A DNA stretch of 64,000 nucleotides from an uncultured Pelagibacteraceae bacterium. GTDB taxonomy: Bacteria; Pseudomonadota; Alphaproteobacteria; Pelagibacterales; Pelagibacteraceae. The notes under the pieces were generated by a model. It searched no databases, was not told the DNA's origin, and saw only the letters and a program-made list of their open reading frames with translations. Below, one piece after another: positions 26,720 through 35,552 of this stretch (position 1 is its first letter; the number at the start of each line of letters is the position of its first letter). The stretch spans positions 124,001-188,000 of the forward strand of contig CACLFM010000001.1 in the NCBI GenBank assembly GCA_902606115.1. Direction: 5' to 3'. Position numbers and translations under genes: made by a program.

Positions 26720-27379
26720 TTAATTAATATTAAATATTTTTTTTATAAATTTTAAACCAAAACTTGATGCCTCAATAGGTATATGATGACCACAATTTTT
26801 GATTATTTCTAACTTAACTGGAATTTTATTTCTTTCCAGAAAATCTTTAGCTTCTAAAGAATTTACACAAGGAACGATATCATCATTCTCACCGTGTATT
26901 AACAAAGTTTCTGGTTTAAAGGTTATTCTTTTAGATAAGTCATTTTTACTAATTATTTTTCCAGAAAATCCTAAAATTCCAGAATATTTTTCATCAGATG
27001 AAAGACCTACACTAATTGACATCATGCAACCTTGACTGAATCCAGATAGACATATTTTTGAATTAGGTAGAGAAAACTCTTCCTTAATTTCATTTAGAAA
27101 ATTTTTCAACACTAATTCATTTTTTTTACTTTCATTTAGAACAAATTCTTCATCGTCTTTACTTAGATCAAACCATTGATAACCTACAGGGTTAATAGAA
27201 CATACCTCTGGAGCATTTGGACATACAAAAAGTGTATTGGGTAGAAATCTTTTCCAATTTAATACGACTTGGGCAATATCATTTCCATCACCTCCATAAC
27301 CATGTAATAATATTACTATATTTTTTATTTCTTTGTCAGAATCTGGTTTTATAAGTTTTGTATCAAGGCAAAATGACAT
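26720..27379 (-). CDS. Phospholipase/carboxylesterase-family alpha/beta hydrolase
   Basis: A 219-residue cytoplasmic serine hydrolase of the phospholipase/carboxylesterase (acyl-protein thioesterase-like) family. The oxyanion-side motif is VILLHGYGGDGNDI, the nucleophile elbow GFSQGCMMS, the acid in HGENDDIVP and the His in CGHHIPIEAS. Close relatives hydrolyse short-chain esters or lysophospholipids; the substrate here is unknown. Not related in detail to the hydrolase at 2173-2916. It is divergent from the HIG1 gene across 50 bases. Confidence 0.87.
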   Translation of the reverse strand: MSFCLDTKLIKPDSDKEIKNIVILLHGYGGDGNDIAQVVLNWKRFLPNTLFVCPNAPEVCSINPVGYQWFDLSKDDEEFVLNESKKNELVLKNFLNEIKEEFSLPNSKICLSGFSQGCMMSISVGLSSDEKYSGILGFSGKIISKNDLSKRITFKPETLLIHGENDDIVPCVNSLEAKDFLERNKIPVKLEIIKNCGHHIPIEASSFGLKFIKKIFNIN

Positions 27380-27429
27380 AAAAAAATTATTTTATTTTTT
27401 TTTTAATATTAATGTAATAAGTATTTTTA

Positions 27430-27633
27430 ATGGTTTCAGAAATTTTTATAAAAGTTATAGCTATAGTACTAATATTATCTGTTGCGATAGTTTTGATTTT
27501 AGGTATTGGTACGCTTTTTAAGGGAGGATCGGCTAGCAAAAAATATTCAAATAAACTTATGCAGCTAAGGGTTCTTTTGCAATTTATCGCCATTATAGTT
27601 TTAGTTTGTCTTGCATATTTCTTTAAAGATTAA
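27430..27633 (+). CDS. HIG1-domain twin-transmembrane protein
   Basis: A 67-residue protein with two hydrophobic helices (about residues 5-28 and 47-64) joined by a positively charged loop (FKGGSASKKYSNKLMQLRVLLQ), the pattern of the HIG1 (hypoxia-induced gene 1) domain. Homologues in mitochondria associate with cytochrome oxidase and respiratory supercomplexes, so a role near the respiratory chain is possible here. Alphaproteobacteria carry such small twin-TM proteins widely. It ends 4 bases into the end of the convergent thioredoxin gene. Confidence 0.8.
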   Translation: MVSEIFIKVIAIVLILSVAIVLILGIGTLFKGGSASKKYSNKLMQLRVLLQFIAIIVLVCLAYFFKD

Positions 27634-28157
27634 TCAAATTTCCTAAGCCAAGTTTTAAAATTTTCATCTTGAAAATCTATAGACCCAACAATTCTTGCAA
27701 TTTCATCGCCATCTTTATCAATTATCAGTGTTGTTGGCACCCCTCTAAGTAAAAACTTTTTTGCTAATCTAACATCAGTATCAAAAAAAATATCTAAATT
27801 TTTAATTTTAGTTTCTTTATAGAACTCCTCAATTTTTTTTTTTTTTTCCTGACTAATATTTATTGGTAAAATTTCTATATTTTTGAATTTTTGATCAACA
27901 GCAAGTTTATCTAATGATGGCATTTCTTCTTTGCACGGTTCACACCAGGTTGCCCAAAAATTCAATAACAGTAACTTTCCATTAAAATTTGCTAAATCAA
28001 TATCCTTATCAAATCTATTTTTGAAAGATACATTCTCATATTTTTTTAGTTTTTCGTGGATAATCAAATTTTTTGGTAAATTTAAATCTTTTGAATGACT
28101 ACTAAATGTAGAAAAAATAATTATAACTGTTATAAAAAATTTAATTAAATTACGCAT
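27630..28157 (-). CDS. TlpA-like thiol:disulfide thioredoxin, exported
   Basis: A 175-residue periplasmic thioredoxin-fold protein of the TlpA/ResA kind. An N-terminal signal sequence or anchor (MRNLIKFFITVIIIFSTFSSHS) is followed by NFWATWCEPCKEEMPSL with the redox pair C-E-P-C, and the cis-Pro in GVPTTLIIDKDG. These proteins reduce disulfides in cytochrome c or oxidase maturation. The gene is divergent from argH with only 23 bases between the two start codons. Confidence 0.9.
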   Translation of the reverse strand: MRNLIKFFITVIIIFSTFSSHSKDLNLPKNLIIHEKLKKYENVSFKNRFDKDIDLANFNGKLLLLNFWATWCEPCKEEMPSLDKLAVDQKFKNIEILPINISQEKKKKIEEFYKETKIKNLDIFFDTDVRLAKKFLLRGVPTTLIIDKDGDEIARIVGSIDFQDENFKTWLRKFD

Positions 28158-28180
28158 ACTAAATATAATTAGTAATTATC

Positions 28181-29575
28181 ATGAGAAAAAATAAAAACAA
28201 CTATGCAGTTTGGAGTACTCGTATTAAAAAACAAATCTCAGGTACTTTTAAGAAAGTAGGTTCATCAATTAATATAGATAAACGTTTGTACAAAGAAGAT
28301 ATAAAAGGTTCGATTGTGCATACTGAGATGCTTTACAAACAAAAAATTATTTCAATCAAAACTAAAGATAAAATTTTATGGGGATTAAATAGAATTAAAA
28401 ATGAGATTGAGAAAAAAAAATTTAAATTTGATATTTCTAAAGAAGATATTCACATGAATATAGAAAGTAGATTGTTTGAATTAATTGGTGATGATGCTGG
28501 TTTTATGCATACGGCAAGATCAAGGAATGATCAAGTTTTAACAGATCTTAAGATGTGGATGAAAGATTCTGTTAATGATATTGATAAATTATTATTAAGA
28601 GTAATTAAAACCTTACTTAATAACGCACAGAAAAATATAAAAACTATTTTACCAGGATTTACACATCTGAAAAATGCTCAACCAATTTCTTTATCTCATT
28701 ATTTTTTGTCGTGTATTGAAATGTTTAACCGAGATAAAAAAAGATTTAAGAATAGCTATGAGAGTTTAAACGAAAGTCCTTTGGGAGTTTGTGCAATTTC
28801 TGGCACCTCTTTTAAAATTGATAGATGGTATACAACAAAAAAACTTAAGTTTAGTAAGCCTACAAATAACTCTATAGATACAGTATCTGATAGAGATTTT
28901 GTATTAGATTTTTTATATAATGTTGCAGTATGCTCAATGCATATTTCTAGAATTTCAGAAGAATTAATTATTTGGAATTCTGATCAATTTAATTTTATAA
29001 AGTTAAAAGACAACTTGGTAACCGGCTCTTCTATTATGCCACAAAAAAAAAATCCTGATACATTAGAATATTTAAGAGGAAAAACAGGAGTAAGCTATGG
29101 TTCTTTGATCTCTATGCTTACAATTGTGAAGGGACTACCTTTATCTTATTTTAAAGACCTGCAAGACGATAAGGAGCTAGTATTTAATTCATTTGATACT
29201 TTAAAAAATAGTTTATTAATATTCGATGAAGTCTTGAAAGGTTTAATAATTAATAAATCAGAAATGCTAAATGCCGCAAGCAAAGGTTATATAACTGCGA
29301 CTGATTTAGCTGATAGTATGGTTAAAAATTTAAACATTACTTTTAGAGAGTCTTATAAGATAACATCAAAAATAGTAAATTTAGCAGAAAGATTAAATTT
29401 ATCACTTGAAGACCTAAGCTTAGATCAAATGAAAGATATTGATAAAAGACTAAATAATGAAATTCTAGAACAAACAAAGTTAAAAAATTCAGTTAACTCA
29501 AAGAAATCATATGGAGGAACATCTTTTGAAAACATTAAGAAAATGATAAATAAACTTAAAAAGGAAATTAAATGA
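28181..29575 (+). CDS. argH: Argininosuccinate lyase
   Basis: Last enzyme of arginine synthesis: splits argininosuccinate to arginine and fumarate. 464 residues, full length. Conserved family segments are present: HTARSRNDQVLTDLKMW, FTHLKNAQPISLSHYF, the fumarase/aspartase signature GSSIMPQKKNPDTLEYLRGK (about residues 282-302), and KGLPLSYFKDLQDDKE. It opens the argH-lptM-lysA operon, with an ATGA overlap to the small lipoprotein gene. Confidence 0.97.
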   Translation: MRKNKNNYAVWSTRIKKQISGTFKKVGSSINIDKRLYKEDIKGSIVHTEMLYKQKIISIKTKDKILWGLNRIKNEIEKKKFKFDISKEDIHMNIESRLFELIGDDAGFMHTARSRNDQVLTDLKMWMKDSVNDIDKLLLRVIKTLLNNAQKNIKTILPGFTHLKNAQPISLSHYFLSCIEMFNRDKKRFKNSYESLNESPLGVCAISGTSFKIDRWYTTKKLKFSKPTNNSIDTVSDRDFVLDFLYNVAVCSMHISRISEELIIWNSDQFNFIKLKDNLVTGSSIMPQKKNPDTLEYLRGKTGVSYGSLISMLTIVKGLPLSYFKDLQDDKELVFNSFDTLKNSLLIFDEVLKGLIINKSEMLNAASKGYITATDLADSMVKNLNITFRESYKITSKIVNLAERLNLSLEDLSLDQMKDIDKRLNNEILEQTKLKNSVNSKKSYGGTSFENIKKMINKLKKEIK

Positions 29576-29688
29576 AAAATTTTTTATTTTTTACAATTAT
29601 ATTTTTATCTTTAATCTCATGCGGAAAAAAAGGTGACCCTGAATACAAAGCTAATAAAAAGACTGAAAATCACAGAACCATTATTTAA
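29572..29688 (+). CDS. lptM: Small LptM-like lipoprotein, 38 residues
   Basis: A 38-residue lipoprotein. The signal peptide MKNFLFFTIIFLSLISC ends in a lipobox LISC, and the mature protein starts CGKKGDPEY, matching the LptM (YifL) pattern C-G-x-K-G-P. LptM is a lipoprotein that helps oxidative maturation of the LPS translocon LptD-LptE in enterobacteria. It sits in a tight operon: its ATG overlaps the argH stop (ATGA) and its stop TAA overlaps the lysA ATG (TAATG). The argH-lptM-lysA arrangement supports the call. Confidence 0.85.
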   Translation: MKNFLFFTIIFLSLISCGKKGDPEYKANKKTENHRTII

Positions 29689-30902
29689 TGAATTATAAAA
29701 ATAATAATTTTTATATAGAAAAAATTAAAGCAGAAAAATTAATTAAAAAATACGGATCTCCTATTTATTGTTATTCAAATAAAAGTTTAGTTAAAAACAT
29801 CAATAATTTTAAAAACTCCTTTAAATCCTTTAATCCATTGATTTGTTTTTCAGTTAAATCAAATTATAATTCAACGATACTTAAAATTATTAAAGGTCAT
29901 GGTCTAGGAGCTGATGTTGTATCAGATGGCGAATTAAAAAAAGTATTATCTTTAGGATTTAAACCTAATAGAATTGTGTACTCTGGTGTTGGAAAAAAAT
30001 TTAGTGAACTAAAGTTTGCCATAAATAAAAATGTACTTCTTATAAATGTTGAGTCTGAAAGTGAACTAAGCAACATAGAAAAATTAGCTAAAATGTTTAA
30101 AAAAAAAGTAAATATTGGACTTAGATTAAATCCAAATATAGATGCAAAAACTAATACAAAAATATCGACAGGTAGAATGCAAGATAAATTTGGATTGAGT
30201 GTAAGCGATATAATTAAAATTTTGGAAAAATTTAAGAATTCATATCATATTAAAATAAAATGTTTAAGCGTACATATTGGGAGCCAGATAACTCAAAATA
30301 AACCTTACAATAATGTGCTTATTAAAATAAGTAAGATTTTAGCTAAATCAAAATTCAAATTTGAGTATATTGATTTAGGAGGGGGTATGGGTATTAAGTA
30401 CAATCAAAATACCAAGAAATTAAATTATTCCAAACTTTCAAAAAATATTTTAAAGTTTTCAAAGAAAAATAATTGTAAAATAATTTTTGAGCCGGGACGT
30501 TCAATTGTAGGCAATACAGCCGTTTTGTTAACCAAAGTAATTTACATTAAAAATAGTATAAACAAAAAATTTATTATTATAGACGCAGGTATGAATGATT
30601 TGATACGTCCTGCTCTTTACAATGCAACGCATGATATAATTCCACTAAATAGAAAGTCATCTAAAAATTCTATTCCTCACGATTTTGTCGGACCTATATG
30701 TGAAACATCTGATCGTTTTTTGAAAATAAAAAGTTATCAAAAAATAAATGAGGGTGATAATTTAGCTATCAAAGACGTTGGGGCTTACGGTATTGTTTTA
30801 GCATCAAATTATAACTTGCGACCACGTCCAATAGAAATAATTGTTAAAGATTCAATTGTAAAGAAAATAAGTAAGAAGCAAAATTTGAATGACATAATTT
30901 AA
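29688..30902 (+). CDS. lysA: Diaminopimelate decarboxylase
   Basis: PLP enzyme converting meso-diaminopimelate to lysine. 404 residues in the group IV decarboxylase fold. The PLP lysine is in ICFSVKSNYNSTI (usual YAVKAN), the Gly-rich phosphate site in FEYIDLGGGMGI, the Glu-containing EPGRSIVGNT, and the C-terminal substrate segment CETSDRF and DVGAYGIVLASNYN. Starts at the ATG sharing one base with the lptM stop. Confidence 0.96.
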   Translation: MNYKNNNFYIEKIKAEKLIKKYGSPIYCYSNKSLVKNINNFKNSFKSFNPLICFSVKSNYNSTILKIIKGHGLGADVVSDGELKKVLSLGFKPNRIVYSGVGKKFSELKFAINKNVLLINVESESELSNIEKLAKMFKKKVNIGLRLNPNIDAKTNTKISTGRMQDKFGLSVSDIIKILEKFKNSYHIKIKCLSVHIGSQITQNKPYNNVLIKISKILAKSKFKFEYIDLGGGMGIKYNQNTKKLNYSKLSKNILKFSKKNNCKIIFEPGRSIVGNTAVLLTKVIYIKNSINKKFIIIDAGMNDLIRPALYNATHDIIPLNRKSSKNSIPHDFVGPICETSDRFLKIKSYQKINEGDNLAIKDVGAYGIVLASNYNLRPRPIEIIVKDSIVKKISKKQNLNDII

Positions 30903-30906
30903 ATCA

Positions 30907-31608
30907 ATGATAAGAAATATTATTTTTTTATTTATTTTCTATTTTGGATTAATTTTTATTTTAATTCTATTTTTACCAAGCTTAATATTACCAAATTACT
31001 TTGTCACTATTGGTGGTAAGGTTATAGGGTTTTGGGCCGCATTTTGCCTTAGGTATTTAATGTCAACCAAAATAGAAGTTAAGGGTACTGAAAATATTAT
31101 AAATGATCATAAGTATTTTGTAGTTTGCACTCACCAATCAATTTTTGAAACTTTTTTTTTACAAACAATATTTAATAATTCAGTATTTATATTAAAAAAA
31201 GAACTTATAAAAATACCTTTGTTCGGTTGGTATTTAAAAAAATTAGGATGTATTTCAATCGATAGAGATAAGATATCTCGGGAAAATCTCAATTTCTCTG
31301 AAGAGGTTGGCAAAATAATTAAAAAAACAAATAAAACTTTAATAATTTTTCCACAAGGGACAAGAAAAAATTCTGATGATAGATCAAAATTTAAAAAAGG
31401 TTTTTCGAGAATTTATAGTGATCTAAAAATTGCATGTTTGCCTGTTGCTATTAATTCTGGAAAAGTATGGCCTAAAAAAGGAATTATAAATCCTAATCAA
31501 ACAATTACAATTTCAATATTAAATATTTTTCCACCTGGGATGACACAAGATAAATTCGCAAGTAACGTGGAACAAATTGTTTATAATGAGCTCGAAAAAA
31601 TCTCTTAA
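30907..31608 (+). CDS. plsC: 1-acylglycerol-3-phosphate O-acyltransferase (PlsC family)
   Basis: A 233-residue membrane-bound acyltransferase making phosphatidic acid from lysophosphatidic acid. One N-terminal hydrophobic helix precedes the acyltransferase motifs: block I VCTHQSIFETFF (HX4E instead of the common HX4D, as in many alphaproteobacterial members), block III IFPQGTRKNSDDRS (FPQGTR, usual FPEGTR), and block IV CLPVAINSGKVWPKK. It follows lysA by 4 bases. The substitutions are conservative; the enzyme is expected to be active. Confidence 0.88.
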   Translation: MIRNIIFLFIFYFGLIFILILFLPSLILPNYFVTIGGKVIGFWAAFCLRYLMSTKIEVKGTENIINDHKYFVVCTHQSIFETFFLQTIFNNSVFILKKELIKIPLFGWYLKKLGCISIDRDKISRENLNFSEEVGKIIKKTNKTLIIFPQGTRKNSDDRSKFKKGFSRIYSDLKIACLPVAINSGKVWPKKGIINPNQTITISILNIFPPGMTQDKFASNVEQIVYNELEKIS

Positions 31609-31610
31609 AA

Positions 31611-32723
31611 TTAGCCTTTCATTGGCATAATTACAAATATACTATCAAAATCGTTTGGGTCTTTAATCAAAGCCGGTGAAGCAATATCATTAAAATATAT
31701 TTCAATATTTTCTCCCTCTAACTGACTTGCAACATCAATTAAATATTTTGAGTTAAAACTAATATCTAAATCGTAATCAAAATTAACTGAAAGTGTCTCT
31801 TTTCCATTTCCACTATTTGCATTATTCACAGATAGATCTAATTTATTTTTTGACAAACTAAATCTAACACCATCTTTTTTATCTGTTGAGACTGAGGCAA
31901 CTCTATCTACACTATGATGAAATAATTCTAAATCTGCTTCTAATTTTTTTTTGTTATCTTTTGGTATTACTTGAATATAATTAGGAAACTTTCCATCAAT
32001 AACTTTTGAGGTTAAAGTGCTATTATTTAAAAAGAATTTTATCTTTGATTTAGAATTTAAAATTTTAATGTCTCCGTTTAAATTTTCTAAAAGAGAACAC
32101 AAGTGGTAAATTGTTTTTTTTGGTAGAATTATTGGTTCAAAATTCATTTTTTGACTCAATCTCATTTTAGAAATTGACATTCTGTGTGAGTCTGTTGAAA
32201 CAGCTGTTATATAATTTTTTTCATCATTTTGTGTTAAATGTAAAAAAATACCACTCAAATAATGTCTTGTTTCATCGTTTGAGATTGAAAATTTACACTT
32301 ATTTAACAGTTTAAGAAATTTTTGTGAATTTATTGTTACTGTTTCTCCACTTAAGTCATCTTCAGATAGTGGAAATTCTTTAGCGTCAATACAATTTAAC
32401 TTAAAAACAGATTTCTCTGACTCTAATTGCAGCTTACTTTCAGATATAGTTTCTACATTAATTTTTTTTCCAACTGAAAATTTCCTAACTATATCGTGCA
32501 TTATAGAGGAATTAGTTGTTGTTTCGCCCTCCTCATTAATCTCTACATTAGATATAATGTGTACAAAAATCATATCTAAATCTGTTGCAGTTATCTTTAA
32601 AATATTATTTTTTGCCTCAATTAGAACGTTAGAAAGAATAGGCAATGTGCTTCTTCTTTCAATAACATTTTGGCAAAAACCAAGCGACTCTTGTAAATCT
32701 TTTTGATTAATACTAAATTTCAT
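31611..32723 (-). CDS. dnaN: DNA polymerase III beta sliding clamp
   Basis: The 370-residue ring-forming clamp that tethers DNA polymerase III to its template and recruits other repair and replication factors. It shows the three similar domains, the opening MKFSINQKDLQESLGFCQNV, the middle PKKTIYHLCSLLE and the C-terminal end SPALIKDPNDFDSIFVIMPMKG (usual V-x-MPMR-type tail, here MPMKG). The 5' end overlaps the dnaA stop by 11 bases, so dnaA and dnaN are one operon. Confidence 0.97.
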   Translation of the reverse strand: MKFSINQKDLQESLGFCQNVIERRSTLPILSNVLIEAKNNILKITATDLDMIFVHIISNVEINEEGETTTNSSIMHDIVRKFSVGKKINVETISESKLQLESEKSVFKLNCIDAKEFPLSEDDLSGETVTINSQKFLKLLNKCKFSISNDETRHYLSGIFLHLTQNDEKNYITAVSTDSHRMSISKMRLSQKMNFEPIILPKKTIYHLCSLLENLNGDIKILNSKSKIKFFLNNSTLTSKVIDGKFPNYIQVIPKDNKKKLEADLELFHHSVDRVASVSTDKKDGVRFSLSKNKLDLSVNNANSGNGKETLSVNFDYDLDISFNSKYLIDVASQLEGENIEIYFNDIASPALIKDPNDFDSIFVIMPMKG

Positions 32724-34101
32724 TCTCTTTTTTATACAAAATCTGATTTTTCAAATAACTAATTCCAGTAGATATTTCGTTATTATCACTCTTTAACTTC
32801 TCTATTGTCTTAACAGAATGTATCACAGTAGTGTGGTCTCTATTGGAAAATTCTCTACCTATTTCAGGTAAAGATTTTGTAGTAAGAGTTTTGGAGAGAT
32901 AAATTGCAACTTGTCTAGGTCTAACTAAATATCTAGATCTTCTAGATGAAAGCATTTCATTTTTACTTATTTTGAAATATTTGCATACCAAAGTTTGTAT
33001 ATTATCAATTGTTATATTAGTTTCATTTACGCTCAATAAATCTTTTAAAATAATTTTAACTTCATTTAAATTTGGAACTCTATTGTAAATTCTTGAAAAT
33101 GATGCAACTCTGTTTAGAGCGCCCACTAGTTCTCTAATACTATTGCGAATTTCACTACTTATAAATTTTAATATTTCTTCAGACAATTTTAATTTTTCAC
33201 TGTATAAAATGTTCAATTCATCGACTTTTGTTTTGAGAATTTTTAAGCGTAAATCATGTTCGGGGCTTTGAATATCAACTACTAAGCCTCCAGAAAATCT
33301 TGATTTGATCCGTTCTTGTATTTTGATAAGCTTATTAGGCGGTCTATCAGCAGATAAAATAACTTGTGAACCTTTGTCTATTAATGAATTAAATGTATGA
33401 AAAAATTCTTCTTGCATAGCCTCTTTACCATTCATAAATTGAATGTCATCAATTATTAGAACATCTGTATTTCTAAAATTATCTTTAAACTTTACCATTT
33501 CATTTGACTTAATAGCTTTAACAAATTGATACATGAATCTTTCTGCTGATATAAATGTAACTTTTTTGTCTTCTTTAAGCTTAAGACCTATAGCATTTAA
33601 TAGATGGGTTTTTCCCATTCCAACACCTGCATATAAATAAAAAGGATTATAATGCGAAATTTTTTCAGAAACTTTTTTTGCAGCTTCAAATGCAAGTTTA
33701 TTACTTTCTCCAATAATAAAATTCTCAAATGATTTATTATGATCTATTCTATTATATTGAACAAAAGAATCTTTAATAAATGATATTTTATTGTTTGTAT
33801 TTTGTTGGATATCTTTATTAATACCGTCTATTTTGTTTTCTATTTTAAACTCAATTCTAATTATTTCTTTATTAACCTTTTTAATTGCTCCTAAAATTTG
33901 ATCAAGATATCTAGAGACAATCCAGTCTCTAATAAATCTTGTTGATACTGAAACCAATATATGGTTTGAGAATTTTTCTTCAAATACAATTTTTTTTAAC
34001 CAACTTTCATAAATTTCATTTCCAAATTGATGTCGTAATTCTTTTTGAATAACTTCCCAATTAAATTTTTTATCAATACTAACATTTAAATTATTTATCA
34101 T
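32713..34101 (-). CDS. dnaA: Chromosomal replication initiator DnaA
   Basis: AAA+ ATPase that binds DnaA boxes and opens the origin. About 462 residues from the ATG at 34101 (MINNLNVSIDKKFNW); an ATG 12 bases upstream is also possible. Domain I (helicase/DnaB contact) is about residues 10-85, domain III has Walker A YAGVGMGKTHLLNAIG and Walker B DVLIIDDIQFMNGK, and domain IV has the DNA-binding helix-turn-helix RPRQVAIYLSKTLTTKSLPEIGREFSNRDHTTVIHS. Domain II is short. Operon with dnaN downstream. Confidence 0.97.
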   Translation of the reverse strand: MINNLNVSIDKKFNWEVIQKELRHQFGNEIYESWLKKIVFEEKFSNHILVSVSTRFIRDWIVSRYLDQILGAIKKVNKEIIRIEFKIENKIDGINKDIQQNTNNKISFIKDSFVQYNRIDHNKSFENFIIGESNKLAFEAAKKVSEKISHYNPFYLYAGVGMGKTHLLNAIGLKLKEDKKVTFISAERFMYQFVKAIKSNEMVKFKDNFRNTDVLIIDDIQFMNGKEAMQEEFFHTFNSLIDKGSQVILSADRPPNKLIKIQERIKSRFSGGLVVDIQSPEHDLRLKILKTKVDELNILYSEKLKLSEEILKFISSEIRNSIRELVGALNRVASFSRIYNRVPNLNEVKIILKDLLSVNETNITIDNIQTLVCKYFKISKNEMLSSRRSRYLVRPRQVAIYLSKTLTTKSLPEIGREFSNRDHTTVIHSVKTIEKLKSDNNEISTGISYLKNQILYKKENEI

Positions 34102-34354
34102 GAGGAACCCCATCTAAAATCTTAAAGATAAATATTCAATAAAATTTTTCGATTTAAAAAAAAAAAATAAAATCCTCAATTGAATAAATTGTGGATTGAA
34201 TCTAAAATTTTAATGGTAGTAAAAAAAATATTACTAATACTTTTGTCATTATCTAAAATTTTATTTGACTCAATATCTAGTTATAGAAATTTTAATGAGG
34301 TTATATGTGGTATAAGCGTATTTGAGGTTGATTCTTTTAGTAACTCTAAGTTGA
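34102..34354. other. dnaA-rpsT gap, no clear origin seen
   Basis: About 250 bases upstream of dnaA with no supportable gene. I looked for DnaA boxes (TTATCCACA) because the region adjoins dnaA; the best match is TTGTGGATTG around 34188, read as CAATCCACA on the other strand, with 7 of 9 positions. One loose match is not evidence for an origin. There are long A runs near 34157-34170. The dnaA promoter should lie here. Confidence 0.6.
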
Positions 34355-34615
34355 TTAAAGAGCGCTAATCTTTCTAGCTATTCTTGAAATATTTCTTGAA
34401 GCGTTACCTTTTTTTATTATCCCTGTTTTAGCTATCTTCATAAGCTCAGAATTCAACTTGGGCAAGTAAGAAAGGGCTTTTTTTTTGTCTTTATTTACAA
34501 TCAGACCGTTCATTTTTTTTATAGCTAATTTATATCGGCTCTTTCTAGCTTTGTTTACAGAAGTTTGTTTTTTTATTCTTCTTATTCTTTTAATTGCTGA
34601 TTTTGTATTTGCCAT
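34355..34615 (-). CDS. rpsT: 30S ribosomal protein S20
   Basis: An 86-residue basic, helical ribosomal protein binding 16S rRNA. The sequence from the ATG at 34613-34615 reads MANTKSAIKRIRRIKKQTSVNK, the standard S20 start, and continues with KKMNGLIVNKDKKKALSYLPKL and ends GNASRNISRIARKISAL. An in-frame start 60 bases upstream would add an unrelated N-terminus and is not used. Often near mutM in this group. Confidence 0.96.
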   Translation of the reverse strand: MANTKSAIKRIRRIKKQTSVNKARKSRYKLAIKKMNGLIVNKDKKKALSYLPKLNSELMKIAKTGIIKKGNASRNISRIARKISAL

Positions 34616-34662
34616 GTGTCGCGATGGTATAACCTTAGAAAACGGTATGGTCAATAAATTTT

Positions 34663-35517
34663 TTATTTTTGACAAAAATTACAAATAAAAGTCGACCTAT
34701 TTGAAATATACCTTTTTTGAATAATTCCTTTGCATTTACTGTTCTTACATTTTTCATTTTCTCTATCATAAACGTTGAATTTTGTTTGGAAAGTTCCACC
34801 ACTTCCAGAAATGCCTTTAAAGTCCTTAATTGATGAACCGCCAAATTTTATAGCATTTCTTAGTGTCAATCTTGAAAATTTAATAATTTTATCTAAGTCT
34901 ATTTGACTCAATTCTTTAACACTTTTCATAGGAGAGATTTGGGATTTAAATAATATTTCATTTGCGTAAATATTTCCTATGCCTGAAACAATTTTTTGAT
35001 CTAACAAAATATTTTTTATATTTTTCTTCCTATTTTTGATTTTTTTTTTAAGATATAGTATATTAAATTTTTTATCTAAAGCTTCCGGCCCTATTCTTTT
35101 AAAATAGTCTTCAAAATCGTGTTTGTTATTTAATATTTTAAAATATCCAAATCTTCTAGGATCATTATAAATTAATTTAAACTTTTTAAAATTGATTATT
35201 ATATGATTGTGTTTTTTTGGTAAAACTGGATTGCTATAAAAACTTAAATTTGAAATCTTTTTATTTCTAGGGATGTGTAAAGTTCCAGACATTCCTAGGT
35301 GCAAAATTGTATAAAAATTATTATCAAAATCAAATATGATATATTTAGACTTTCGTTTAATGTTTTTAATAATTCTATTTTTTAAAACGTATTCGAAATT
35401 TTGCGGAAGCTTAAACCTTAAATTTCGATTGTTTACAGTAATTTTAATAATTTTATGGTTTTTAATCGTTTTTTTTAATGAGCGTGCTACTACTTCTACT
35501 TCTGGTAATTCTGGCAT
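34663..35517 (-). CDS. mutM: Formamidopyrimidine-DNA glycosylase (MutM/Fpg)
   Basis: Base-excision repair enzyme removing 8-oxoguanine and formamidopyrimidines, with AP-lyase activity. 284 residues. Starts MPELPEVEVVA with the catalytic Pro2-Glu3; the helix-two-turn-helix KKNIKNILLDQKIVSGIGNIYANEILF and the C-terminal zinc finger (two Cys in CKNSKCKG, two in FICNFCQK) are both present. Divergent from ubiE across 35 bases. Confidence 0.96.
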   Translation of the reverse strand: MPELPEVEVVARSLKKTIKNHKIIKITVNNRNLRFKLPQNFEYVLKNRIIKNIKRKSKYIIFDFDNNFYTILHLGMSGTLHIPRNKKISNLSFYSNPVLPKKHNHIIINFKKFKLIYNDPRRFGYFKILNNKHDFEDYFKRIGPEALDKKFNILYLKKKIKNRKKNIKNILLDQKIVSGIGNIYANEILFKSQISPMKSVKELSQIDLDKIIKFSRLTLRNAIKFGGSSIKDFKGISGSGGTFQTKFNVYDRENEKCKNSKCKGIIQKRYISNRSTFICNFCQK

Positions 35518-35552
35518 TTAATACTATATTACTAAAAAAAAATATTATTACT

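Noticed and set aside
34102..34354. Origin of replication next to dnaA
   Set aside because: Only one 7-of-9 DnaA-box match was seen and no cluster or unwinding element clearly beyond background AT content.
34180..34368. 62-codon frame between dnaA and rpsT
   Set aside because: Needs a TTG start, overlaps the end of rpsT, and codes a low-complexity sequence with no ribosome site.
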